Assembly (NCBI GenBank): GCA_043812055.1
Contig: JBDRMN010000037.1
Location: forward strand, 1-15,235
Source of the DNA: JBDRMN01 sp043812055
GTDB lineage: Bacteria > Patescibacteriota > Gracilibacteria > JAHISY01
DNA: 15,235 nucleotides
Reading direction: 5' to 3'
Under the pieces are notes generated by a model that worked only from the letters and a program-made list of their open reading frames with translations, ran no database searches and was not told the DNA's origin. Shown piece by piece: positions 1-5,328 of the stretch. Within the stretch, counting starts at the first letter, position 1, and every line of letters begins with the position of its first letter. The translations under genes were made by a program, and so were the position numbers.

Positions 1-11
1 CCAAAAGACGG

Positions 12-17
12 TAAAAT
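12..17 (+). promoter_or_regulatory. -10 box TAAAAT of ispH, leaderless spacing
   Basis: TAAAAT lies 7 nt before the GTG start of ispH, with no Shine-Dalgarno-like purine run between them. This spacing would place the transcription start on or next to the start codon. The same arrangement recurs at 3116, 5315 and 6761. A -35 box would lie outside the window. Confidence 0.5.
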
Positions 18-24
18 CTTCTGC

Positions 25-939
25 GTGAAAATTATTCGAGCCAAACACGCCGGGTTTTGTTTCGGGGTACGCCGAGCGTACGATTTGGCGTTACAGCCTC
101 GTGGTAATGCTGTGCGTACTCTGGGCGAGTTGATTCACAATCCGGAAGTTTTGGAAGAATTAAGTTCTCGCGGGGTTCGTTCAGTTTCCGCCATCTCGAG
201 GATAAGTGGAGGAACGGTGATTATCCGGGCTCACGGAATCTCACGCAAAAAACTGCAAGCTTTGCGTTATAAAAAAAGTAAAGTGATCGACGCAAGTTGC
301 CCCTTTGTGCAAAAGATTCACCTGGAAGTGGCTAAATTCGCGGAGCGGGGGATTCCGGTAGTGATCGTCGGTCGGCGCAATCATCCGGAAATGCGGGCAG
401 TGGTTGAGGATTTTCCGGAAGTTTTGGTTGTAAGTTTAATATCTGATCGACGTTTACGGCGCTACGCCGGGAAACAAGTTGCCGTCTTGGCGCAGACGAC
501 GGAAACACCGGAACGTTTCAGCGCTATTGTAAAAGAATTGCAGAAATTAAAAGCGAAGGTTGCAGCCTTAAAAACAATCTGCGGGGCGACTATTGAACGT
601 CAGACAGCTGCGGTAGATTTGGCTCATAAAGTGGATCGGATGCTCGTAATTGGCGGTAAGAAATCGAACAATACGAAACAACTTTTTGATTTAGTGAGAA
701 AAATTGTGCCAAGCCACTGGGTGGAAAATGAAAAGGAAATTAGAAAAAACTGGCTCAGGGGCGTTAAAAAAGTGGGGATTACGGCAGGAGCGAGTACGCC
801 GGAAAATACTATAAGAAAAGTGGAAGACAGAATTGGGAAATTTTCTGCGAAGCAGGTGCCCTTCCAGCCTTCGCCCCGTTCCGACGTGATGTCGGGAGGG
901 CTACGGCGGACAGGAAAGGGACACTTGCTCCTGCGTTAG
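25..939 (+). CDS. ispH: 4-hydroxy-3-methylbut-2-enyl diphosphate reductase (IspH/LytB)
   Basis: IspH is the last enzyme of the MEP isoprenoid pathway. It is an iron-sulfur protein that reductively converts HMBPP to IPP and DMAPP. The three cluster cysteines are present: C12 (FCFGV), C92 (ASCPF) and C186 (ICGAT). So are the substrate-binding residues H38, H70, H120 and E122 (NHPE), T158/T159 (QTTET), S214 and N216 (KSNNT) and S257 (GASTPE). The start is GTG at 25, which gives the normal N-terminus ahead of the first cysteine. The recognisable IspH fold ends near residue 273. The last ~28 residues (VPFQPSPRSD...) are encoded by a hairpin repeat that also supplies the stop codon, so the C-terminal tail is an odd addition and not part of the family. 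Length 304 aa is slightly above typical. The identification is secure. Confidence 0.96.
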   Translation: MKIIRAKHAGFCFGVRRAYDLALQPRGNAVRTLGELIHNPEVLEELSSRGVRSVSAISRISGGTVIIRAHGISRKKLQALRYKKSKVIDASCPFVQKIHLEVAKFAERGIPVVIVGRRNHPEMRAVVEDFPEVLVVSLISDRRLRRYAGKQVAVLAQTTETPERFSAIVKELQKLKAKVAALKTICGATIERQTAAVDLAHKVDRMLVIGGKKSNNTKQLFDLVRKIVPSHWVENEKEIRKNWLRGVKKVGITAGASTPENTIRKVEDRIGKFSAKQVPFQPSPRSDVMSGGLRRTGKGHLLLR

Positions 940-977
940 CTGCTCCCTGCCTGCCCTGAGCTTGTCGAAGGGTTCCC
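854..977 (+). repeat. Composite GC-rich hairpin repeat running into the end of ispH
   Basis: The stretch contains several inverted segments. CCGAC-GTGAT-GTCGG is a small perfect hairpin at about 881-895, flanked by CTTCGCCCC on the left and GGGCTACGGCGGAC on the right, and further out by the imperfect pair CCCTTCC/GGAAAGGG. From 948 it continues with CCTGCCTGCCCTGAGC and GTCGAAGGGTTCCC. The core TTCGCC...GGCTACGGCGGACA recurs at 4295-4318 and 13165-13191, and the CCCTTCGAC/CAGGCAGGGAAC portion recurs in tsaD at 3897-3915. The first 86 bases are translated as the tail of IspH. Confidence 0.7.
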
Positions 978-1013
978 TGGAACCCTGGAACCTAGAACCT
1001 AGAACCTGTAACG
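978..1013 (+). repeat. Heptanucleotide tandem array (TGGAACC/TAGAACC)
   Basis: Five near-copies of a 7-nt word occur in a row (TGGAACC, TAGAACC and variants), with one extra base after the first copy. It belongs to the set of 7-nt-period arrays found in most larger gaps of this window. Confidence 0.7.
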
Positions 1014-1016
1014 GGG

Positions 1017-1045
1017 TTTCCAGAAAAGCAAAAATGCCGTAAAAT
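1017..1045 (+). promoter_or_regulatory. Candidate sigma70-type promoter of the aldolase gene
   Basis: TTTCCA (1017-1022), a 17-nt spacer and TAAAAT (1040-1045) resemble -35 and -10 boxes. This would give a leader of roughly 16 nt before the ATG at 1069. A second TANNNT-like hexamer, TAACTT (1055-1060), lies 8 nt before the ATG and could instead give a leaderless start. No Shine-Dalgarno sequence is present. Confidence 0.4.
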
Positions 1046-1068
1046 CACCGTATCTAACTTTTAGCACC

Positions 1069-1866
1069 ATGACTCTCGGTAAACCGATTCGCCTCGAGCG
1101 CATCATCGACCGCAACACAGGTAAGACCGTGATTCTTCCGCTGGATCATGGTGCGGGAATGGGGCCGATTGAGGGTCTCGTTGATTTAAAGACTGCCGTG
1201 AATGCTGCGGCGGAAGGTGGGGCGAATGCGGTGGTTGGACATCTGGGTTTGGCTCTGCATGGGCATCGTAGTGCCGGTAAAGACATAGGTTTAATTCTGC
1301 ATTTTTCTGTTTCGACTGAACTCAATCCGACCGATGGTAATGAAAAAGTTAGCGTAAATAATGTTCAAACTGCTCTAAAAATGGGTGCCGATGCTGTTTC
1401 GATTCATGTCAATTTCGGTAGCGAAACGGAAGCAGAGCAGCTGCGTGTATTTGGCAAGATCGCGACGAACTGTCTCGAATGGGGAATGCCTTTACTCGTG
1501 ATGGCCTATCCGCGTGGACCGAAGATTAAAGATCCGAATGATGTGGAGCACGTAAAGAAGGTGGCTCGAATTGCCGCCGAGCTGGGTGCCGACATTATCA
1601 AAGTGCCTTACACCGGCGACGCCAAGAGCTTCAAGGAAGTCGTGGATGGAGCACTAGGGGTTCCGGTCGTTATCGCCGGAGGAGCGAAGGGTGATGATTT
1701 GGCTGCGCTCCAGAATGTCGAAGGAGCGATCAAGGCGGGAGCGGCCGGGGTCGCGATGGGCCGTAACGCTTTCCAGCACAAGAATCCCAAAGCTTTCATC
1801 CAGGCAACTGCGGCCGTGGTGCACAAGGGCATGAGTGCGGAGGAAGCGGCGAAGAAGTTTTTGTAG
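1069..1866 (+). CDS. Class I fructose-bisphosphate aldolase, archaeal/DhnA type
   Basis: This is a cytosolic (beta/alpha)8-barrel aldolase of the DhnA family (COG1830 type), which cleaves fructose-1,6-bisphosphate to DHAP and glyceraldehyde-3-phosphate through a Schiff base. The 265-aa length fits the family. Visible signatures are LDHG with D26, Y147 (MAYPRG), the Schiff-base lysine K178 (DIIKVPYTGD), the phosphate-binding VVIAGG (200-205) and GVAMGRNAF (227-235). These positions correspond to the catalytic Asp/Tyr/Lys set known from the archaeal enzyme. It differs from the class II zinc aldolase of most bacteria. The related 2-amino-3,7-dideoxy-D-threo-hept-6-ulosonate synthase has the same fold and cannot be fully excluded, but nothing nearby suggests aromatic biosynthesis. 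The gene stands alone, bounded by a promoter-like sequence upstream and a terminator hairpin downstream. Confidence 0.9.
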   Translation: MTLGKPIRLERIIDRNTGKTVILPLDHGAGMGPIEGLVDLKTAVNAAAEGGANAVVGHLGLALHGHRSAGKDIGLILHFSVSTELNPTDGNEKVSVNNVQTALKMGADAVSIHVNFGSETEAEQLRVFGKIATNCLEWGMPLLVMAYPRGPKIKDPNDVEHVKKVARIAAELGADIIKVPYTGDAKSFKEVVDGALGVPVVIAGGAKGDDLAALQNVEGAIKAGAAGVAMGRNAFQHKNPKAFIQATAAVVHKGMSAEEAAKKFL

Positions 1867-1873
1867 GGGATGG

Positions 1874-1908
1874 GTTCTAGGGTATAGGGGATAGGGGGTA
1901 GAGTGTAG
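1874..1908 (+). repeat. Heptanucleotide tandem array (NNNNTAG)
   Basis: Five consecutive 7-mers all end in TAG (for example GGTATAG and GGGATAG), starting 8 bases after the aldolase stop codon. The last three positions of the unit are fixed while the first four drift. Confidence 0.7.
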
Positions 1909-1946
1909 GGTTTTTTTTATTACCGATCTTTTTTCTGTCTAGTTTT

Positions 1947-1970
1947 GCCCTTTCCGAAGGGCTGATTTTT
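1947..1970 (+). terminator. Rho-independent terminator after the aldolase gene
   Basis: GCCCTT (1947-1952) pairs with AAGGGC (1957-1962) across the tetraloop TCCG. A short spacer TGA and TTTTT follow. It lies between the aldolase stop and the next promoter. Confidence 0.65.
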
Positions 1971-1986
1971 GGGTATTTGAAAAAAT

Positions 1987-2015
1987 TTGACAAAATTATT
2001 TACCAGTCTTAAGAT
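1987..2015 (+). promoter_or_regulatory. Sigma70-type promoter TTGACA-17-TAAGAT
   Basis: A perfect -35 consensus TTGACA (1987-1992) is followed after exactly 17 nt by TAAGAT (2010-2015). It is directly downstream of a terminator and would start transcription near 2022. That argues against using the TTG inside the -35 box as a start codon for the following gene. Confidence 0.65.
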
Positions 2016-2034
2016 TGAAAACTTTCCTAAAGTT

Positions 2035-2355
2035 ATGCCAGAACTAAGTTGTCAGGACGCAGAGCTGCTAGAAGAACTGATCCAGGAGGAAATTGCCGAA
2101 CGCCGTGAAATTAATTCATCTTTGATTAGTTTAATTATTGCTAAAGCCAAGGATATCGTTAAAGATTATTGTGAGCCGGATGTGCCGCTCCCTGATTGTA
2201 CTTTGAGACAGATAGTGAGAGATGTTATAAAAGATTTGGCTCCAAGGGAGCAAGCCCAGAATCCAAAAAAGCTTCCTGTGGCCGGAACGGGAAGGCAACG
2301 AAGAAGCAGAGGTTGGGGTTTGGGAAATGAAGATGCAGCTCAAAATTGGGCTTGA
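2035..2355 (+). CDS. Unrecognised small protein sharing a C-terminal motif with its neighbour
   Basis: I do not recognise this family. From ATG 2035 it is 106 aa. The reading frame is open back to a TTG at 1987, but that codon is the -35 box of a strong promoter, so ATG 2035 is preferred. The N-terminal ~70 residues are predicted helical and charged (LLEELIQEEIAERRE, then a hydrophobic helix SLISLIIAKAKDIV), with cysteines at about positions 6, 44 and 53. There is no signal peptide or convincing membrane segment. The last ~25 residues read AGTGRQ...RGWGLGNEDAAQNWA. The next gene ends in AGGGR..DWGRGREAAAQLWD, so the two tails share AGxGR and WGxGxExAAQxWx-stop. The helical region before the tail can also be aligned weakly with the second gene. 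The two genes probably form one transcription unit, 19 nt apart with the preferred starts. Confidence 0.65.
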   Translation: MPELSCQDAELLEELIQEEIAERREINSSLISLIIAKAKDIVKDYCEPDVPLPDCTLRQIVRDVIKDLAPREQAQNPKKLPVAGTGRQRRSRGWGLGNEDAAQNWA

Positions 2356-2374
2356 AGCGCATTTCACCTTTAGC

Positions 2375-3091
2375 ATGAGTGATTTTATTAAGTTCAACAC
2401 TCCGGGAACTCCGGAGAATGCAGCACCTAAGCAGATTGCCCTGGATTTTCCTGAAAACCCCAAGGAGGCATTAGAAGATCTCTTAGGGATTCACTCAAAG
2501 TACTTTCGTAAAGCTGTGGGGAGACCAATGATTGCCACTCGTGCCAGGGAGTTATTTGAGCAGCTGAGACCCAGGACAAGAGATCAAATTGATGAGATTG
2601 TGCAACAAGCTGTTTCTGAGTGGAGGGAAAGAAACAGAAAAAAAGGGGAGCCTTTTGCTACAAAGGCTCGGCAGGCGCGAGCTCGAAGAGTAACGACGGA
2701 TCGTAGTTGGCTGGATTTTCTTTTGACTCCAGCACCACAATCTACAGTCGCCGAAGGTTCCTCAAACAGATTAGGGGAGATGCTCGATAATAGAAGGACT
2801 GTACGAGTCAGGTTTAAAAATGTTTTTAGCGACTTTGAAAGAGGTAAATTAAGCCTGACAAAACTGCTCGCGGCCATACGGGAGGCCGAAGGGAGAGCTG
2901 TGGAAAACAACTTGGATTTTATAATGAATTTCGCCCAAGTCTGCGCGGAAAGATTTCCTTGGAAGATTAGCAGCATTAGGGAAGATTTACGTGCGATCGG
3001 GTATCCAATTACTGCTGGTCAACTGCAGGCTGGAGGAGGCAGACGAGACTGGGGTAGGGGTAGAGAAGCAGCTGCTCAGCTTTGGGATTAA
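2375..3091 (+). CDS. Unrecognised protein with C-terminal WGxGxExAAQxW motif
   Basis: I do not recognise this family. From ATG 2375 it is 238 aa; an in-frame ATG at 2327 would add 16 residues (254 aa) and overlap the previous gene by 29 nt. The protein is soluble-looking, basic and mostly helical. The N-terminal half carries an Arg/Lys-rich stretch (EWRERNRKKGEP...TKARQARARR, about residues 84-105 from ATG 2375), suggestive of nucleic-acid contact but no more than that. The last ~90 residues (LTKLLAAIREAEGRAVENNL...IREDLRAIGYPIT...) resemble the first gene in length, helix spacing and a few identities, and end in the same motif: AGGGR, then WGRGREAAAQLWD. The codons used in the two tails differ, so the likeness is held at protein level. 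The gene ends 37 nt before tsaD. Confidence 0.65.
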   Translation: MSDFIKFNTPGTPENAAPKQIALDFPENPKEALEDLLGIHSKYFRKAVGRPMIATRARELFEQLRPRTRDQIDEIVQQAVSEWRERNRKKGEPFATKARQARARRVTTDRSWLDFLLTPAPQSTVAEGSSNRLGEMLDNRRTVRVRFKNVFSDFERGKLSLTKLLAAIREAEGRAVENNLDFIMNFAQVCAERFPWKISSIREDLRAIGYPITAGQLQAGGGRRDWGRGREAAAQLWD

Positions 3092-3115
3092 CTTTTCTTT
3101 CTCCCTGTTTTCCGC

Positions 3116-3121
3116 CAAAAT
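3116..3121 (+). promoter_or_regulatory. -10-like hexamer CAAAAT before tsaD
   Basis: CAAAAT is 7 nt before ATG 3129, the same spacing as TAAAAT before ispH. It supports ATG 3129 as the tsaD start rather than the longer open frame, and suggests a leaderless mRNA. No convincing -35 box is visible. Confidence 0.4.
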
Positions 3122-3128
3122 CGGGCGG

Positions 3129-4265
3129 ATGCTTATCCTCGGAATCGAAACCAGTTGCGATGAGACGGCGGCGGCAGTTGTTCGAAATGGCTCAAAAGTT
3201 CTTTCCAGTGTGATTGCCTCCCAAGCGGAGCTGCATGCCAAGACGGGCGGGGTGGTTCCCGAAGTCGCTGCGCGGGAGCACGTGGGGGCGATTTTGCCAG
3301 TGATTGAAAAAGCGCTTAAGGAAGCCAAAACATCACTAAAGAAGATTGACGCAATTGCAGTGGCGGCGGGTCCGGGCTTGGTTTCAGCCTTGCTGTCGGG
3401 AGTGATTACGGCGAATGCTCTGGCGATGTTCAGCAAAAAAAAGTTGATTCCGGTAAATCACATTCTCGGCCACATCCGGGCGAACTGGTTGGAACGAGAA
3501 GCGAAAAGTTTTCGTTATCCAATCATTACTATGACGGCGAGTGGAGGACACAACGAATTAGTTTTGTTGCGCTCCGCGACGAGTCAACCGAAGCTGCTCG
3601 GGGAGACGAATGACGACGCAGCCGGGGAGGCTTTCGACAAAGTCGCGCGCTTGCTCGGGCTCGGCTACCCCGGTGGCCCCGCGATTGAAAAAGTTGCCCA
3701 ACTTTCCAAAAAACCAGAACTGCTGCCACGCGCGTGGTTGATTCCAAAAGATATTTCCAAGAACTTCAGTCCAACCGAAGTAGGAGAGCGGTTGAGAAGC
3801 GGAAAACTTGAGCTTAGAAACTTTGATTTCTCATTTTCCGGATTGAAAAGTGAAGTAAGACGCAGGTTCCAGGTTCCCCCTCGACTTCGCTCGGGGCAGG
3901 CAGGGAACCCTTCGACTCCGATCAGGACAAGCAGGGAACAAAAAAGTTTTATTGCTGATCTTGCAGCCGGATTCCAGGAAAGCGTAATTGACGTGTTGGC
4001 CACCAAGACTTTATTAGCTGCGAGAAAATTTAAAGCTAAGGAGATTCATCTTGCCGGGGGAGTGAGTGCGAATAAGGCTTTGCGGGGGAGATTCGAAAAG
4101 TATGCCAAAGAGCTCGGGATAACTTTCCGTTGTCCCGCAAAATTTCAGTACTGTACGGACAATGCCGCAATGATTGCGGGAGCGGGGGAGTGGCTACTTC
4201 GGAGAAATCCTGCAAAGTTCAGTAAGATACGTTCTGTAAACGTGAATCCGAGCCTGGGACTTTAA
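3129..4265 (+). CDS. tsaD: tRNA N6-adenosine threonylcarbamoyltransferase TsaD (Kae1/Gcp)
   Basis: TsaD transfers the threonylcarbamoyl group to A37 of ANN-decoding tRNAs, acting with TsaB, TsaE and the TsaC product; none of those partners is in the window. The ATG at 3129 gives the canonical N-terminus MLILGIETSCDETAAA. The frame is open for 46 codons upstream, but that part overlaps the previous gene and has no family resemblance. The metal-binding HxxxH is H111/H115 (NHILGHI), followed by SGGH (138-141), DDAAGEAFDK (162-171), FSFSGLK (234-240), GGVSANK (310-316) and the third metal ligand D344 in CTDNAAMIAG. Length is 378 aa, longer than the usual ~340, partly because ~26 residues at 246-271 (RFQVPPRLRSGQAGNP...) come from an inserted hairpin repeat in a loop between SGLK and the ADLAAGFQ helix. 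The frame is intact and the catalytic residues are kept, so the gene is probably functional. Confidence 0.96.
   Translation: MLILGIETSCDETAAAVVRNGSKVLSSVIASQAELHAKTGGVVPEVAAREHVGAILPVIEKALKEAKTSLKKIDAIAVAAGPGLVSALLSGVITANALAMFSKKKLIPVNHILGHIRANWLEREAKSFRYPIITMTASGGHNELVLLRSATSQPKLLGETNDDAAGEAFDKVARLLGLGYPGGPAIEKVAQLSKKPELLPRAWLIPKDISKNFSPTEVGERLRSGKLELRNFDFSFSGLKSEVRRRFQVPPRLRSGQAGNPSTPIRTSREQKSFIADLAAGFQESVIDVLATKTLLAARKFKAKEIHLAGGVSANKALRGRFEKYAKELGITFRCPAKFQYCTDNAAMIAGAGEWLLRRNPAKFSKIRSVNVNPSLGL
3863..3940 (+). repeat. In-frame hairpin/heptad repeat inserted in tsaD
   Basis: The insert opens with two heptads (CAGGTTC twice), as in the intergenic arrays. It then has CCTCGACTTCGCTCGGGG, whose ends pair imperfectly, then GCAGGCAGGGAACCCTTCGAC, and closes with GGACAAGCAGGGAACA. 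The closing word is nearly the same as at 13187-13201 (GGACAAGCAGAGAACA). Reverse complements of its middle occur at 948-977. The insert is about 78 nt, a multiple of three, and is translated as PRLRSGQAGNPSTP and flanks. Confidence 0.75.
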
Positions 4266-4291
4266 TTTTCAATTTCTAATTTCTAATTTCT
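4264..4291 (+). repeat. Heptanucleotide array (AATTTCT)
   Basis: Three exact copies of AATTTCT are preceded by the variant AATTTTC. The array begins two bases before the end of tsaD. Weaker 7-nt periodicity continues at about 4332-4372. Confidence 0.7.
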
Positions 4292-4292
4292 C

Positions 4293-4326
4293 CATCCTTC
4301 GCCCTTCGGGCTACGGAGGACAAGTA
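4293..4326 (+). repeat. GC-rich hairpin repeat (TTCGCC...GGCTACGGAGGACAAG)
   Basis: TCCTTCGCCC and GGGCTACGGAGGA form an imperfect inverted repeat around TTC. It shares its right arm and the trailing GGACAAG with the copies at 873-916 and 13160-13201. Confidence 0.65.
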
Positions 4327-4384
4327 AACGATTTCCAATGTTTCAATTTTTTAATTTTCAAACCAATTTTCATTCCTGAAAATC

Positions 4385-4412
4385 GAAGTGCAGGATTGCC
4401 TTCCTGCACTTC
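4385..4412 (+). repeat. Perfect 11-bp palindrome, GTGCAGG family
   Basis: GAAGTGCAGGA (4385-4395) pairs perfectly with TCCTGCACTTC (4402-4412) over a 6-nt loop. The inner arms GTGCAGG/CCTGCAC are repeated exactly at 15185-15204. No T run follows, so it is not an obvious terminator. A second small inverted pair GCGGG/CCCGC (about 4427-4443) and a direct repeat of GCACTTCAT follow. The gap 4266-4461 holds no gene that I can see. Confidence 0.7.
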
Positions 4413-4461
4413 ATATACAATACCGCGCGGGTAATGCGCCCGCACTTCATCGACTTATAAT

Positions 4462-5322
4462 TTGAAATTATCTGTAATCATTCCGACTTTCAACCGAGCT
4501 GACGTCTTGCGGCGGAATTTGAATTTGCTCGCTACGCAGACTTTGCCGAAGGAGGATTTCGAAGTGATTGTCGTTGACGATGGCTCTCGGGACGAGACGC
4601 CGCGTTTACTACGCGAATTTGTCGATAAACATGTGCTTGATCTGAAAGTCTTCACTCAAAATAATGCCGGGCAGGGAGTCGCGCGCAACCTTGGGATTGA
4701 ACGTTCCGGTGGCGAAATCTTGCTTTTCCTGGGTGACGATATGCTACCCAAGCCCGATTTACTCGAACGGCACTACCGCTTCCATTCCGCCAACCTGGAG
4801 AAGGAGCGCTCAGCGCTCGGTAAAGTTACGTGGCATCCGGAAATTCGGGTAAGTCGCTTCATGCGCTGGCTCACGCACAGTGGAGTTCAGTTCAAATTCC
4901 ATGATCTCAGCCATGGCGAGCAAACCGACTTCTGGCGTTTCTATACAGCGAACATTTCGATTAAACGAGAATTATTAGGTCGTGAGCGTTTCGATCAGGA
5001 TTTCTCAGGTTGGGGTTTCGAGGATGCGGAACTGGGTTACCGTTTACAGGAGAAAGGGATGGAATTGATTTATCTGCCAGCAGCATTGGCCGAACATTTC
5101 CACAAGATTGATGCCACCTCTCTCTTTGAACGTCAATTCGCCGCGGGCAAAAATGCGGTGCTTTTTCAAAAGAAACATCCAGAAGAGGCAATCCTGCCAA
5201 CGGGCGCCAAACTTTTCGTCCAAAAATTGATCGCCATCGCTTTGCCCTTCACCTTTTACGCCCGGGCGAAAAAGGCTTTTTTGGCGGGCGTTGCGGCGGG
5301 CAAGCGCGAACAGCTAAAATAA
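4462..5322 (+). CDS. Family 2 glycosyltransferase
   Basis: GT-A fold inverting glycosyltransferase that uses a nucleotide sugar, probably in cell-surface glycan assembly; the acceptor and sugar are not predictable. Start TTG at 4462 gives the classic N-terminus MKLSVIIPTFNR. Motifs are VVDDGS (37-42), the DxD-like GDD at 91-93 for metal/nucleotide binding, and GWGFEDAELGYRL (183-195), where the ED pair is the usual catalytic-base region. The C-terminus has a short hydrophobic stretch (about 252-267) but is probably not a membrane anchor. Length 286 aa is normal. TATAAT directly abuts the TTG start, too close for a standard leaderless start, so the exact initiation codon is less certain than the frame. 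The next gene begins 6 nt after the stop. Confidence 0.9.
   Translation: MKLSVIIPTFNRADVLRRNLNLLATQTLPKEDFEVIVVDDGSRDETPRLLREFVDKHVLDLKVFTQNNAGQGVARNLGIERSGGEILLFLGDDMLPKPDLLERHYRFHSANLEKERSALGKVTWHPEIRVSRFMRWLTHSGVQFKFHDLSHGEQTDFWRFYTANISIKRELLGRERFDQDFSGWGFEDAELGYRLQEKGMELIYLPAALAEHFHKIDATSLFERQFAAGKNAVLFQKKHPEEAILPTGAKLFVQKLIAIALPFTFYARAKKAFLAGVAAGKREQLK
5291..5320 (+). promoter_or_regulatory. Candidate promoter TTGCGG-18-TAAAAT for the solute-binding protein gene
   Basis: TTGCGG (5291-5296) and TAAAAT (5315-5320) are 18 nt apart inside the end of the glycosyltransferase gene. TAAAAT overlaps its stop codon and lies 8 nt before the next ATG. Because part of it encodes K-stop, coincidence is possible. 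Confidence 0.35.
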
Positions 5323-5328
5323 CCTCCA

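Noticed and set aside
1987..2034. TTG at 1987 as the start of the first unknown gene
   Set aside because: That TTG is part of a TTGACA-17-TAAGAT promoter; ATG 2035 lies just after the expected transcription start.
2131..2976. Minus-strand frames opposite the two unknown genes
   Set aside because: Two long antisense frames (110 and 130 codons) exist, but the plus-strand pair has a promoter, compatible spacing and a shared tail conserved with differing codons; the antisense proteins show no such features.
2991..3128. Longer tsaD frame starting 46 codons upstream
   Set aside because: The extra part overlaps the previous gene, has no TsaD likeness, and ATG 3129 gives the canonical N-terminus with a -10-like box at the right distance.
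3665..4006. Minus-strand open frame of 113 codons in tsaD
   Set aside because: It runs antisense to a conserved gene and includes the repeat read backwards (ACPERSRG), a common false product of this repeat type.
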